Part shown: in pieces, positions 55,750 through 64,000 of the stretch
How positions within the stretch are numbered: position 1 is the stretch's first letter
How the letters are laid out: each line of letters starts with the position of its first letter
DNA from: Neorhizobium huautlense
GTDB taxonomy: Bacteria; Pseudomonadota; Alphaproteobacteria; Rhizobiales; Rhizobiaceae
Assembly: GCF_002968575.1 (NCBI RefSeq)
Contig: NZ_PVBM01000003.1
Span: forward strand, 124,001 to 188,000
Length of the DNA stretch: 64,000 nt
Direction: 5' to 3'
Position numbers and translations under genes: made by a program
Notes under the pieces: model-generated
What the model saw: the letters and a program-made list of their open reading frames with translations, nothing else
Told to the model about the DNA's origin: nothing
Databases searched by the model: none

Positions 55750-56100
55750 TCAAGTGACCTCGATCGACTTCATCTTAGCAAGGAGGCTAGTGTTGTGGGT
55801 ATTGCCATCGCTGCCAAAGTGCACCCTCCGATGGCAGTTCGGGCAAAGAACGATGACAAAGCGGGATCATTCGGGTCTCCATCGGACAGTCGCCGAATGT
55901 GATGCGGTTCCAGGTAGGGTATTCCGTTGGCGCGAACGAAGGGATAAGGGGCACTGCATCCTTCGCAGTGACCATTGGCGCGGGCGACCCCATAGTCCCT
56001 GACGGCGCGCGATCGCTCTACAACTTGGGACAAGATAGGTGCTGGGTTCGCAGCGCTGAATGCCATTTCAAGAAGCGCTCCCATGTCGAGTGCGGACACT
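55750..56100 (-). pseudogene. HNH endonuclease, frameshifted inside the nuclease motif
   Basis: The minus strand encodes SRAVRDYGVARANGHCEGC, then PYLEPHHIRRLSDGDPNDP, the first half of an HNH nuclease. One base shift at about 55863 is needed to continue into FVIVLCPNCHRRVHFGSDGN, the second half with its CxxCH. That frame runs to a TGA ending at 55750. All four cysteines of the zinc site and the His-His pair are present across the two frames. The N-terminal part (about 56000-56210) is not recognised. A small proportion of recoded product is possible, but it is most simply a decayed nuclease. Confidence 0.7.
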
Positions 56101-56211
56101 TGTTGCGCGTCTACCCTTTCATTCAAGTTGTCCATTGGGCGGAGGTGAAACACGAAGGCGTCCCGAATGTTGCCCAGGCGGCCCAGCGCCTTCCTGACCT
56201 CGTATTGGAGA

Positions 56212-56375
56212 GCAACGATCATGGGTGCGAAAGTGCTCAAGTGCCGCCTGCCTCTGAGCCTCGGAATATTTGGCGCTCGCGCTACGGGCTGAATACGCAG
56301 GTCGAGATGCTGCAAGTACTCGCGGTACCAGCCCCTCAGCGCATTCTTGGTGGGATATCCTGTCAACGCGCTTTG
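56212..56375 (-). pseudogene. IS3-family transposase OrfA fragment, frameshifted
   Basis: ALTGYPTKNALRGWYREYLQHLDL matches the helix-turn-helix and linker of IS3-type OrfA proteins. A shift near 56272 leads into AKYSEAQRQAALEHFRTHDRC, the next part of the same family. No catalytic DDE portion remains. It separates the HNH and NTPase-like fragments. Confidence 0.6.
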
Positions 56376-56399
56376 CCGAAAGACATGGGAGCTTGTGGT

Positions 56400-56706
56400 A
56401 GAAGGCAAACGGCACTTCATACCGGGGGTCGATCTCGACGAGGATTTGCTCGATGGGTTGCACGAAAGGGATGTCCGTGTTGTACGAACCACCGAGGGTA
56501 AGACCTATGAGTTTCGACATGACGAGATGCGTGGCTACCTAGCTGCACGGTGGGCTGCATATGAGGATGTTTCACCGATCACTTTGCTCGAAAAGACCGA
56601 GAAGATTTTGCGTCCGGGTAGGGACGATCAGGTCGTTGTTTGGGAATTCTTTGCTGAGATGATCGAGTCGGAAATGGGGGAAAGAAATCTGCCTTTGGGC
56701 AACTAA
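56400..56706 (+). pseudogene. C-terminal fragment of an unidentified, possibly NTPase-type, protein
   Basis: The frame ending at 56706 reads PGVDLDEDLLDGLHERDVRVVRTTEGKTYEFRHDEMRGYLAARW and continues as a coherent acidic protein. FRHDxMRxYLAA-type sequences occur near the C-terminus of STAND/NACHT-like NTPases. An intact N-terminus is absent because the IS3 fragment lies immediately upstream. The family link is tentative. Confidence 0.4.
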
Positions 56707-57094
56707 GAGTCCCGAGCGTGTACTTTTGCAGCACGCCCTTCAGAAGCGTGGGAAGTGCCAGGTAGCGGAAAAGGGCTCCTGACGCGGTCCGATCTCGTGA
56801 GTGCAGTCCACTAAATAAGTGGATGCAAGCGACAACCTTAATGGGCGCCGCCGCTTCTTGAAGGATGCTAATCGTATTTCCTATATTTCCTCATTTCTTT
56901 AATCGTTTTTCGATGACTAAACTCGTTTTCGATGTTATATAGCGGATATAATTAATTTTCGATATTCTCGACAAGATTTGATTGTTTTTCGATGACGCTG
57001 GGTAATTTTCGATGTAAGCATTTTTCGATCGCACTTCTTCACTTTAACTATCTTTCGATGGCGCGGTTCGCTTTTCGATAACAAAGGAGAGGGC
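56707..57094. other. Non-coding leader of fic containing the repeat array
   Basis: The left 200 bp show no gene. The right half is AT-rich compared with its surroundings and carries the TTTCGAT array. Two direct copies of ATTTCCT occur at 56876-56882 and 56885-56891 just before it. The fic promoter must lie in or beside the array. Confidence 0.7.
56908..57080 (+). repeat. Eight-copy direct repeat array, core TTTCGAT, upstream of fic
   Basis: TTTCGAT starts at 56908, 56927, 56957, 56987, 57007, 57023, 57053 and 57073, all on the same strand. Seven of the eight have a fourth T in front, and five of eight are followed by G. Start-to-start distances are 19, 30, 30, 20, 16, 30 and 20 bp, mostly multiples of the helical repeat. 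Copies 1 and 4 share the 13-mer GTTTTTCGATGAC. The array ends a few bases before the ribosome site of fic. It is probably a cooperative protein-binding or regulatory region; units are too short for CRISPR. Confidence 0.9.
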
Positions 57095-58693
57095 ATGACA
57101 GCCAATCCTGCAAATCCGGCGGTTTTCCAGGAACGTATCGTGCCATCGGATACGGCGCCTGTTGGGTATGCCGCTCTCGTCCAGAAATACGGGATCGCAG
57201 CCCCTGTTCGTCTTCCCTCATGCGTCGCGAAGGGCTTCATATATGGCTCCAGGAGAGCACATGAGGATTGGACGATCTTCGACAAGCGCTTCACTCCAGA
57301 GGACAGCTTGTTTGGACATCTGTCTTTCGCACTGAGGCACGAGACGATCGACCTGTTGGTCCTGAAAAAGCTGTTTCACATCGTCCCGGCAAATGAGATC
57401 GCGGCGCTGATCGAAGCCGAGCCGACAAGCAGCGCGACTCGCCGAATCTGGTTCTTCTATGAATGGCTGACCGGTACACGCCTTGATATTCCGGACGCGG
57501 AACGGGGAAACTATGTTGAAGCGATTGACACCGCCAGCTACTTTACATCGACCCCTGTGAATTCGCCCCGTCACCGCGTGCGGGACAATCTTCTCGGAAC
57601 CCCTGCATTCTGCCCCGTTTTAAGGCGCACCGAATACCTTGTCGAAACGGTCACCCACCGCTGGGATGCGGAAGCCAGAGAACTCATCGGAAAGATCGGA
57701 AAAGGGATCATCGCCCGTGCGGCAAGCTTCCTCCTTCTATCGGACAGCCAGGCATCCTATCAGATCGAAGGCGAGCGCCCGCCGCGAAGCCGCCTTGAGC
57801 GGTGGATGAGGGCCGTCGCCCAAGCTGGAAAGCGGCCAATCACCGTGGACGAACTCGTGCGCCTCCAGCACCTCGTCATCGAGGAGAACCGATTCATAAA
57901 GCGCGGGCTGCGAGACGCCGGCGGCTTTATTGGCGACCGCGACTGGAACGACGACCCCCTCCCAGAATTCGTTTCAGCTCGGCACGAAGACATTAACGAT
58001 CTTCTCGGAGGGATCATAGCCGGAGGAAGCAGGATGGCGGAGAGTGGGGTTGACGCCGTTCTTCAAGCCTCGGTTATGGCCTTCGCCTTCGTATTCATCC
58101 ATCCCTTCGAAGACGGAAACGGTCGCCTGCACAGATACCTCATACACCATGTTCTGTCCGAGCGCGGATACACGCCTGCCGGCATGATCTTTCCAGTTTC
58201 TAGCGTGCTTCTCGAGCGCCAGGAGGAGTACGGTGCGCGCCTGCGCGGCTACACTGGACGGTTACTACCCTTTATCGAATGGGTGCCGACAGCGGAGAAA
58301 AACGTGCGTGTAGTCAACGAAACCGCCGATCTCTATAGGTTCGGGGACTACACGGAGTTGACGGAATTTCTCTATGCTTGCGTCGTACAGACGATCCGGC
58401 ACGACCTGCCAAATGAGATCGATCACCTCGCGCGCTTCGACGAGGCGAAGGGACGCATTCAGGATTTCCTTGAGATGCCGGACGCGATGATCTCTAGCCT
58501 CGTTAACTTTATCCGTCAGAACGATGGTACGCTTTCCAAGAAGCGGCGCGGCCGTGAGTTCGAAAAGATGACCGACGAGGAGGTAAAGTCAGTGGAGGCG
58601 GTGGTTCGTGACGCCTTCGACATCGGTCTATCGAATGAGAATGGCGATCGGTCCGAAGAAAATAAGTTCGACAGTTTCGGACGGCGGCGATAG
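57095..58693 (+). CDS. Class II Fic-domain protein (predicted AMP-transferase), autoinhibited
   Basis: A 532-residue protein. The Fic motif HPFEDGNGRLHR (residues 336-347) is complete, with the catalytic His, the metal-binding Asp/Glu and the Asn-Gly-Arg needed for ATP binding. The inhibitory helix motif SYQIEG ([S/T]xxxE[G/N]) is at residues 221-226, upstream of the core as in class II Fic proteins. An N-terminal domain of about 200 residues and a C-terminal helical domain are unassigned. AAGGAGAGGGC precedes the ATG. No antitoxin gene is adjacent; regulation may instead come from the inhibitory helix and the repeat array. The target is unknown. Confidence 0.9.
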   Translation: MTANPANPAVFQERIVPSDTAPVGYAALVQKYGIAAPVRLPSCVAKGFIYGSRRAHEDWTIFDKRFTPEDSLFGHLSFALRHETIDLLVLKKLFHIVPANEIAALIEAEPTSSATRRIWFFYEWLTGTRLDIPDAERGNYVEAIDTASYFTSTPVNSPRHRVRDNLLGTPAFCPVLRRTEYLVETVTHRWDAEARELIGKIGKGIIARAASFLLLSDSQASYQIEGERPPRSRLERWMRAVAQAGKRPITVDELVRLQHLVIEENRFIKRGLRDAGGFIGDRDWNDDPLPEFVSARHEDINDLLGGIIAGGSRMAESGVDAVLQASVMAFAFVFIHPFEDGNGRLHRYLIHHVLSERGYTPAGMIFPVSSVLLERQEEYGARLRGYTGRLLPFIEWVPTAEKNVRVVNETADLYRFGDYTELTEFLYACVVQTIRHDLPNEIDHLARFDEAKGRIQDFLEMPDAMISSLVNFIRQNDGTLSKKRRGREFEKMTDEEVKSVEAVVRDAFDIGLSNENGDRSEENKFDSFGRRR

Positions 58694-58724
58694 GTCCCCT
58701 GCAGTTGGGGGCGGAAATGTGTTT

Positions 58725-58930
58725 GCTTCCGATGTGAACGGATTCCAGCGAAGGATGATCGATCTTCCACAACGGTGTCTTCGTCGCTGGTTGTCCCGCT
58801 TCAATCTTCGCCCAATATCCACGACCAGGTACAGGAATGTGATGGCGTTTGCACACCTTCGTGAGGCCACGCTCGGAAAGGTCGAAGCTTCCCGGCCTGA
58901 AAGTTGCCATTGAGCGACGAGTGGTTGTCA
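58725..58930 (-). pseudogene. Fragment of a conserved hypothetical protein (RGYWAK motif)
   Basis: The minus strand reads DLSERGLTKVCKRHHIPVPGRGYWAKIEAGQPATKTPL, matching a conserved block (LAKACRRHGIPxPxRGYWAK) of otherwise uncharacterised proteins found in proteobacterial accessory regions. Nothing recognisable flanks it. It lies between the fic stop and the gatZ-like gene, on the opposite strand to fic. Confidence 0.5.
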
Positions 58931-58948
58931 CGCATTGGCCGTGCGCAG

Positions 58949-60223
58949 CTATCGATTGCGCTCGTGGGCGCTTTGATATTGGTCGAGCACGGCCTGCACG
59001 GCGTCAATCAGCAATTGCCGCGAGTCGAGGGGGCCTCCGGCATACCTCACCAAATGAGGCAGATGCTGTCGGAAAAGAGGTGCCGGGATGATCCTTTTGT
59101 CCAGCGCTTCCGTGAGCTGCGAGACGGCTGCTTCCGCCGCAGCGTGGTTCCAGTAGTAGCGAATGCGATCGGAATAAGAGTAGTGACGGAGGATGTGCTG
59201 CTCGGCCTCCGAGCCGTGATAATGACCTCTCCAGTGGCGGGGATCCTCCCTCATCAGGGCCTCAATGACCGCCATGAGGTTTCTGTGCGGATAGCCGGGG
59301 ACGCAATCGCTGGCAATTAGGTCGAGCCCGTAGAGAGCCTCGCGCAGTGCGAAGGTCAATTCAGGCCCCACTTTAAGGATGGCGAATCCGTCCTCGACGA
59401 GCTGGCGAAGTGCCTCCGCGCCCTGGTAGTCAGTCGAATGCGCCTCGTAGACAAGCGCAGGCTCCTCGGCGAGCAGCTCGGAAAGCGGCCGCGCCTTCGT
59501 CCGGTCGTAGACAATGATATTTTCATTGCTGAATTCGACCCCGGGCTGAACCACGAGCGCCAGCACGCGGCGGAAAGCCTCGCCCAGGCCCGCTTCCTCA
59601 AATTGCAGCCGATGCAATGCAATCGTCCTTCGCGCGGCGTCGATGCCCGTAGGTTCGAGCGCCATGATCAGGTGATTGGCTCCGCCCGGTGGCGGCACTT
59701 CGGTGCCGATGACATAGACCGGCGCCGTGCCGCCCGCAAAGACCGCGCGCCGTTCCGCCACAGCCGCCAGTCTTACTGCACGCTCGGCCGTCAAGGCGTC
59801 GTCGAGCGCTGCCGGTTCGCCCGCACAACCCATGGACGTGTCGAGATGGAGCTTGCGGAAACCGGCGTCCACATAGGCGGCGATCATGTCTTCCGCCTTA
59901 GCCATCGCAACTTCGGCAGGTTCTCCGCGCCAGGGATTCGGACCAAGATGGTCGCCTCCGAGGATGACCTTTTCTCGTGGCAGCCCCTCGTCGCTGGCGA
60001 TCTCTTCCACCAGTGCGACAAAGTCACGGGGCTTCAAGCCCGTATATCCTCCGAACTGGTTCACCTGGTTGCAGGTCGCCTCGATCAGGACCGGAGCTTC
60101 ACGTCGAATGGCATGTCGAAGGGCAGCGCGGATTACGAAGGGATGGGCCGAGCACACGGACGTGATGCCCGCAGGCCGGCCAGCGCGTCGGCTGCGCGCC
60201 AGGTTGTGAAGAACGGACATCAT
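58949..60223 (-). CDS. GatZ/KbaZ-family protein, probable D-tagatose 6-phosphate 4-epimerase
   Basis: A 424-residue protein with the family blocks [59 protein letters not shown] and [14 protein letters not shown] [11 protein letters not shown]. In enterobacteria GatZ/KbaZ assist the tagatose-bisphosphate aldolase GatY/KbaY. In Agrobacterium a homologue was reported to epimerise D-tagatose 6-phosphate to D-fructose 6-phosphate. No GatY partner is encoded here, so the epimerase role is more likely. The start overlaps the kinase stop (ATGATG). Last gene of the operon. Confidence 0.88.
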   Translation of the reverse strand: MMSVLHNLARSRRAGRPAGITSVCSAHPFVIRAALRHAIRREAPVLIEATCNQVNQFGGYTGLKPRDFVALVEEIASDEGLPREKVILGGDHLGPNPWRGEPAEVAMAKAEDMIAAYVDAGFRKLHLDTSMGCAGEPAALDDALTAERAVRLAAVAERRAVFAGGTAPVYVIGTEVPPPGGANHLIMALEPTGIDAARRTIALHRLQFEEAGLGEAFRRVLALVVQPGVEFSNENIIVYDRTKARPLSELLAEEPALVYEAHSTDYQGAEALRQLVEDGFAILKVGPELTFALREALYGLDLIASDCVPGYPHRNLMAVIEALMREDPRHWRGHYHGSEAEQHILRHYSYSDRIRYYWNHAAAEAAVSQLTEALDKRIIPAPLFRQHLPHLVRYAGGPLDSRQLLIDAVQAVLDQYQSAHERNR

Positions 60224-61203
60224 GATCTGCGTCCCGGCGTAACGGCGATGAAGGCGTCGAGCTCAGCAAGGGTCCCGGCTCCTTCCATCGGTCCCATGAC
60301 CGTGACATTGCGGGCGCCGGCAGCGTTGGCATAGATGAGTGCCTGTTCGACCGGCATGCCGAGCCGGCGGCACGCCACATAGGCGCCGCCAAAGCAGTCT
60401 CCGGCGCCGGTGGGGTCGATTTCCTCGACAACGAAACCGGGGCAATCGATGCGTCGGCCTTCCCGCGTGAAGACAGTGGAACCGTCTGCGCCACGTTTGA
60501 GCACCACCTCACCGGCATTGCGGCCGAAGAGCGCCCGGATCGCCTCGCCTTCGTCTTCGACACCAGCCGCGACGAACAGCTCTTCTCCGGACGGGAGGAT
60601 CAGGTCGGCGACATCGACCAGCCTTGCGAAGCGCGTGCGCGTTTCGGTGTCGCCCAGCAACTCCTTGCGGACATTGGGATCGAAGGAGATACTGCCGCCG
60701 CGCCCCTTGATCACCCTGACCGCATGCTCGATGATTTCCGCGGCGCCAGGTATCGCGAGAGCGGTCCCCATGACATGCAGGTGGCCCGACCGGTCAATGA
60801 GCGCGCGCGCCGCAGATGTAAGATCGATCTTGGCGGCGGCGGATTTCGCGATGTTGAAGACGAAATCGCGCGAACCGTCATTCCGATATCGCACGAAGGC
60901 GCTACCGGTGGGAAAGTCCGGATTGATTGAGATCGCCGAGATGTCTGCCCCGTCTGAGCGCAGGCGAGTGACATTGAGTCGGCCGAAATCGTCGTCGCCC
61001 ACGCAGGCGATGATGCCGGCCGAACCTCCGATCCTGGCGCATTGATCGGTGAAGATCGCAGGCGCTCCGCTAGGATAGGGGCCAACGAGCGCAGTCGGTT
61101 CGAGGAAGCCGGTTCCACGATCCAAAGCCATGATCTCGACGAGGATTTCGCCGATCGTAATCGTTGGGCCGACAGCGTCGGGGGCAAGCACGGTCCCTGT
61201 CAT
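60220..61203 (-). CDS. PfkB-family sugar kinase, probable D-tagatose (ketohexose) kinase
   Basis: A 327-residue PfkB/ribokinase-fold kinase. The N-terminal motif [24 protein letters not shown] is near residue 50. The catalytic motif 2 is [15 protein letters not shown] (near residue 250). A frame extends to 61263, but the ATG at 61203 overlaps the ROK stop as ATGA and is preceded by GAGGATGC. With the GatZ-like protein it would phosphorylate a ketohexose and deliver it to fructose 6-phosphate. Confidence 0.89.
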   Translation of the reverse strand: MTGTVLAPDAVGPTITIGEILVEIMALDRGTGFLEPTALVGPYPSGAPAIFTDQCARIGGSAGIIACVGDDDFGRLNVTRLRSDGADISAISINPDFPTGSAFVRYRNDGSRDFVFNIAKSAAAKIDLTSAARALIDRSGHLHVMGTALAIPGAAEIIEHAVRVIKGRGGSISFDPNVRKELLGDTETRTRFARLVDVADLILPSGEELFVAAGVEDEGEAIRALFGRNAGEVVLKRGADGSTVFTREGRRIDCPGFVVEEIDPTGAGDCFGGAYVACRRLGMPVEQALIYANAAGARNVTVMGPMEGAGTLAELDAFIAVTPGRRS

Positions 61204-62399
61204 GGAGCATCCTCGGCAAGGCGCGCGGCGTCGGCAGACAGATAGCGCTGGTGAAGCAAGCATGCCGCGCCGAAAGCAGGCCCGACCGTCTCATCCTTGT
61301 TTGTCTGGATCATGGGCAGCGGAAAGCTTTCCTCCTGCATGGAGCGAATGTGATGCAGAACACGCGCGGCCATCAGCGGATAAAGTGCGGCAACCGAACC
61401 GCCCAGCACGACCCTGTCGGCATCGATGATCCTGCCGGCCTGGATCAGGCCGTAAGCCAAAGCGCGAGCCCACTCTTCTGCAATAGCGACGGCGCCTGGA
61501 ACTCGGTCGCGCACATCCGTGAGAAAAGTGGCAAGGTTTGGGTCCGGTTGGGTTGAGATAGCGCGATAGGCCCGCAGTATACATTCCAGCCCGAGGACGC
61601 TTTCAAGGCTGCGGTCGGGGGCATCGGAACCATTGACGCGCAGATGCCCGATCTCGCCCGCAAGCCCCTGCGCGCCTCGAAACAAGGTCCCATCAACGAC
61701 TATTCCGCCGCCCACGCCGCTCTCCATGACGAGATAGAGCGTAACCCCTGAATGGACCTCCCGAGCACCGTAGCTAGCGCCGATTGCGAAGGCATTCGCG
61801 TCATTCTCGACCATGACGGGCATTTGCGCCGGCACGGCTGCACGCGCGAGATCGGCGAGCTGTATGTTTCGCCATCCAAGTAGGGGGGCTATGTTGATCA
61901 GCCCTTTGCGATCCATTTGCGCCGGTACGGCGACCCCCAGCCCTTCGCAGCGGCCGCGGTGGCTGGGCGGCAATGTGTCGAAGGCAAGCGAGACCGCACG
62001 CGATACCGCAGTTTCGACATCCACAGAAGGCCCGTCGAACGGCTCCATGCGATTGTTGACGATGCGACAGGCGAGATCGATTTCAACTACGGTGATGTGT
62101 TCAACACCTATCTCTATGCCGAGAAAAAAGGCAGCGTCCGGTGTGAGTTCGAGCATGATTCCTGGTCGGCCCGCGTGAGAAGTCGGTGCCTGCTCAGCGG
62201 TTCCCACTTCGCGAACGAGACCTTCAACGGTCAGCCCGGCGACGATATGGCCGGACGAGGAGCGATTGAGGCCCAAAATGCGCGCAAGTTCCGCCCGGCT
62301 CAGGCGGCCATGACGATAGAGCGCCCGCATCGCCGCGAGTTCATTGCGCTGGCGGATCCCGCTTGGAGGCGCGATTGGACCCACTTCATTCACGGGCAA
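61200..62399 (-). CDS. ROK-family transcriptional regulator without the zinc-cysteine motif
   Basis: A 399-residue NagC/XylR-type regulator. The N-terminal MarR-like HTH is [38 protein letters not shown]. The sugar-kinase-like fold follows ([17 protein letters not shown] and [26 protein letters not shown]). The family usually continues with CxCGxxGCxE; here the segment is [17 protein letters not shown], with no cysteine. Position inside the operon, between the epimerase and the kinase, suggests local control by a sugar or sugar phosphate. Confidence 0.88.
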   Translation of the reverse strand: MPVNEVGPIAPPSGIRQRNELAAMRALYRHGRLSRAELARILGLNRSSSGHIVAGLTVEGLVREVGTAEQAPTSHAGRPGIMLELTPDAAFFLGIEIGVEHITVVEIDLACRIVNNRMEPFDGPSVDVETAVSRAVSLAFDTLPPSHRGRCEGLGVAVPAQMDRKGLINIAPLLGWRNIQLADLARAAVPAQMPVMVENDANAFAIGASYGAREVHSGVTLYLVMESGVGGGIVVDGTLFRGAQGLAGEIGHLRVNGSDAPDRSLESVLGLECILRAYRAISTQPDPNLATFLTDVRDRVPGAVAIAEEWARALAYGLIQAGRIIDADRVVLGGSVAALYPLMAARVLHHIRSMQEESFPLPMIQTNKDETVGPAFGAACLLHQRYLSADAARLAEDAP

Positions 62400-62421
62400 T
62401 TCTCCTTGCCTCTCTTTGCCG

Positions 62422-63306
62422 TCACGGCCGCGCTACGGTGGCGCGCCTGCGTCTCGCCTCATCCATCTTGAGGTCGATGAATTGCTTCGCATGCTGCGCG
62501 AGCGGCATGTTTTCGGTCCATGTGTCGCGCCAGATCGCGCAGGCCAGCGACAAACTTTCATCGACGACAGCGCCTGAGAAGGATTCGAACGTGATGTCGC
62601 GCTGGTAGTCGATGTCGAGCAACGCGTCGAAGATCAGATCAAAATTGATGACCCCGTCGCCGAGATAACCGCGATTGCTCTCGCCAATGTGAAAATAGCC
62701 GATTTTGTCGCCCGCGAGCCGAATAGCGGCTGCCGGGTTGGCCTCTTCGATGTTCATGTGGAACGTGTCGAGGTGTAGCCGCACATGCTCGGACCCTACC
62801 TGCTCAATGAAGGCGAGGCCCTGGGCGGTGGTGTTGAGCAGATTGGTCTCGAAACGGTTCACGACTTCGAGAACAAGCTCAACCCTCGCGGATTGGGCAA
62901 GGTCAGCTGTCTTGGCAATGGCAGAGACGCTGCTGTCCCATCCCTTTTTTGTTGGCAGCCGGGCGTATTTTGCGTGGGCGGAGTAAAGGATGCCGCCGAG
63001 CTTGCTCCCGCCTATGTCGCGCACGGCGCGAACCGCGTCCGCTAGCATGTCTTCGCCAGCCCGCACCACCTGGGCATCATCGCTCGACACGTCGTGGCTG
63101 AACGGAAGGCCCATGGTGACAGCGATATCAAGTTTCAGCGCAGCCGCTCGCTTGGCGAGGGCGTCGAGATCGAATTTCTCCGGTCGCAGATAGGCAAATT
63201 CAATGAGATTGTAGCCGCAGGAGGCGGATTTCTCCATCGCGTCCTCAAGCATCGACTGGGTTTGTCCCCCCGTCCACACGAAAGAATGAATACCTAGCCG
63301 ACCCAT
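62422..63306 (-). CDS. Sugar 3-epimerase-like TIM-barrel protein (D-tagatose 3-epimerase family)
   Basis: A 294-residue xylose-isomerase-like protein. Metal-ligand positions appear in LVLEVVNRFETNLLN, VRLHLDTFHMNIEEA, GYFHIGESNRGYLGDG and ITFESFSGAV, as in the tagatose/psicose 3-epimerase family. It interconverts ketohexoses at C3. The ATG at 63306 follows GGGGGAAAG; the frame is open to 63378. It is the first gene of the operon and its family supports a ketohexose substrate. Confidence 0.88.
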   Translation of the reverse strand: MGRLGIHSFVWTGGQTQSMLEDAMEKSASCGYNLIEFAYLRPEKFDLDALAKRAAALKLDIAVTMGLPFSHDVSSDDAQVVRAGEDMLADAVRAVRDIGGSKLGGILYSAHAKYARLPTKKGWDSSVSAIAKTADLAQSARVELVLEVVNRFETNLLNTTAQGLAFIEQVGSEHVRLHLDTFHMNIEEANPAAAIRLAGDKIGYFHIGESNRGYLGDGVINFDLIFDALLDIDYQRDITFESFSGAVVDESLSLACAIWRDTWTENMPLAQHAKQFIDLKMDEARRRRATVARP

Positions 63307-63698
63307 CTTTCCCCCTGAAACATTATGTTGCACTACGCAACAAATAAAACATCTTCTGACCCTGTCAAGCAGATTCACGTCGCGTGGGGGGTGAGTATTT
63401 GATGATGAAGCGAGCAGATGCCTCTTTCGATAGGCAAATTCACCGCCATTCAGTCAACAGCCGCGGAAAACCCGGGAGAGTGAGATTAGCATTGACAGCT
63501 TTACCAAATGAACTAATTTGTTCCTTCCGGCAACATATAAGGGGGAGAACGGCACCCAGAAGGCGGATGCTCAAGGTGATCTCGGTGCTCACTTGCTTCA
63601 GTTGCGATTGGCTAAGAGAGCCGAACGACGAACCAGCTCTTTTGGTGCGCATGCCGGCATAGTGGCCGAGGCCTGTCGGTCGGGAGGAGGTTATTTCC
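63307..63698. other. Divergent intergenic region, no gene recognised
   Basis: This separates the epimerase operon from the AraC-type gene. It holds the operator-like repeat and a minus-strand TTGACA. Short frames inside it show no known domain. Confidence 0.45.
63326..63342. promoter_or_regulatory. Inverted repeat operator candidate for the ROK regulator
   Basis: TGTTGC-ACTAC-GCAACA is a perfect 6-bp inverted repeat with a 5-bp spacer just upstream of the epimerase gene. A minus-strand TTGACA (63369-63364 region) lies 20-25 bp away, so the repeat would cover the -10 and start site. Confidence 0.5.
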
Positions 63699-64000
63699 AT
63701 GAAAGCCGATTTGCGGATCGTACCTGATTTCGAAATGATCATCTGCCCGCCGGCAGAATCCTTTCGCTGGAATATGCACGATTATCCCTTCTTCCGGGCG
63801 AAATGGCACTATCATCCCGAATACGAATTGCATCTTACCCGCACAACGTCCGGCATGATGATGGTGGGTGATTATATCGGTGAGTTCGAGCCAGGCTGCC
63901 TGGTGCTGACTGGACCGAATGTGCCGCACAACTGGGTCAGCGATATCGAACCCGGCAAACTGATCCGCAACCGAGACATGCTGATCCAATTCACCCCCGA
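63699..64000 (+). CDS. AraC-family regulator, N-terminal cupin domain (truncated by window end)
   Basis: The visible residues (about 100) form an AraC-type arabinose-binding cupin: WHYHPEYELHLTRTTSG, VGDYIGEFEPGCLVLTGPNVPHNWVS. GGGAGGAGG precedes the ATG at 63699. The DNA-binding part lies beyond 64000. Its divergent position suggests control of the ketohexose operon, alongside the ROK protein. Confidence 0.75.
   Translation, partial: MKADLRIVPDFEMIICPPAESFRWNMHDYPFFRAKWHYHPEYELHLTRTTSGMMMVGDYIGEFEPGCLVLTGPNVPHNWVSDIEPGKLIRNRDMLIQFTP

Noticed and set aside
56908..57080. CRISPR array
   Set aside because: Repeat units are only 7-8 bp, spacers vary from 9 to 23 bp, and no cas gene is near.

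Overview
The window looks like part of a secondary replicon (plasmid, megaplasmid or chromid) of a Rhizobium/Agrobacterium-group alphaproteobacterium. The main reason is a complete repABC replication and partition module on the minus strand (repA, repB, antisense RNA, repC; 6290-10042) with two identical 16-bp palindromes upstream of repA that match the repABC parS consensus. A DUF1612-type protein typical of rhizobial plasmids lies next to it. The rest is G+C-rich, dominated by sugar ABC transporters with local regulators, as expected of a rhizobial catabolic replicon.

Layout. 1-5000: a succinate-semialdehyde dehydrogenase-like gene, a frameshifted TetR regulator and a frameshifted IS66-family transposase. 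5011-12420: an MFS exporter, repCBA with its control RNA and parS sites, and the DUF1612 protein. 12508-19801: a LacI-type repressor divergent from an operon with a Gfo/Idh/MocA dehydrogenase, a sugar-phosphate isomerase-like protein and a complete sugar ABC importer; a perfect operator-like palindrome sits at the operon promoter. 19926-23930: a 1-Cys peroxiredoxin, an AcoR-like activator without an AAA+ domain, an aldehyde dehydrogenase and a DUF779 protein. 23985-29064: an iron-siderophore-type ABC importer with two tandem paralogous binding proteins, and a divergent methyltransferase. 29108-36688: an SMP-30 lactonase with a YtfQRT/YjfF-like sugar ABC importer, divergent from a NarL-type two-component system. 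36742-38574: a luciferase-like monooxygenase and an SGNH hydrolase. 38681-46190: a LacI-led operon with an FAD oxidoreductase, a second MalEFGK-type importer and an unassigned TIM-barrel-like protein. 46293-52842: a TctC-type binding protein, glucarate dehydratase, two FCD/GntR regulators, an IlvD/Edd sugar-acid dehydratase and a cupin.

53366-58930 is accessory DNA: fragments of a serine recombinase, a phage-type DnaB helicase, a PP-loop protein, an HNH nuclease, an IS3 transposase and a nucleotidase-like protein, plus an intact DUF982 gene. It ends with an intact class II Fic protein. The 5' region of fic holds eight same-orientation copies of TTTCGAT, mostly spaced by multiples of about 10 bp. 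This is the most unusual structure in the window.

58949-63306 is a compact operon (epimerase, ROK regulator, PfkB kinase, GatZ-like protein) that fits a ketohexose or hexitol route through D-tagatose 6-phosphate. A divergent AraC-type regulator runs off the right edge.
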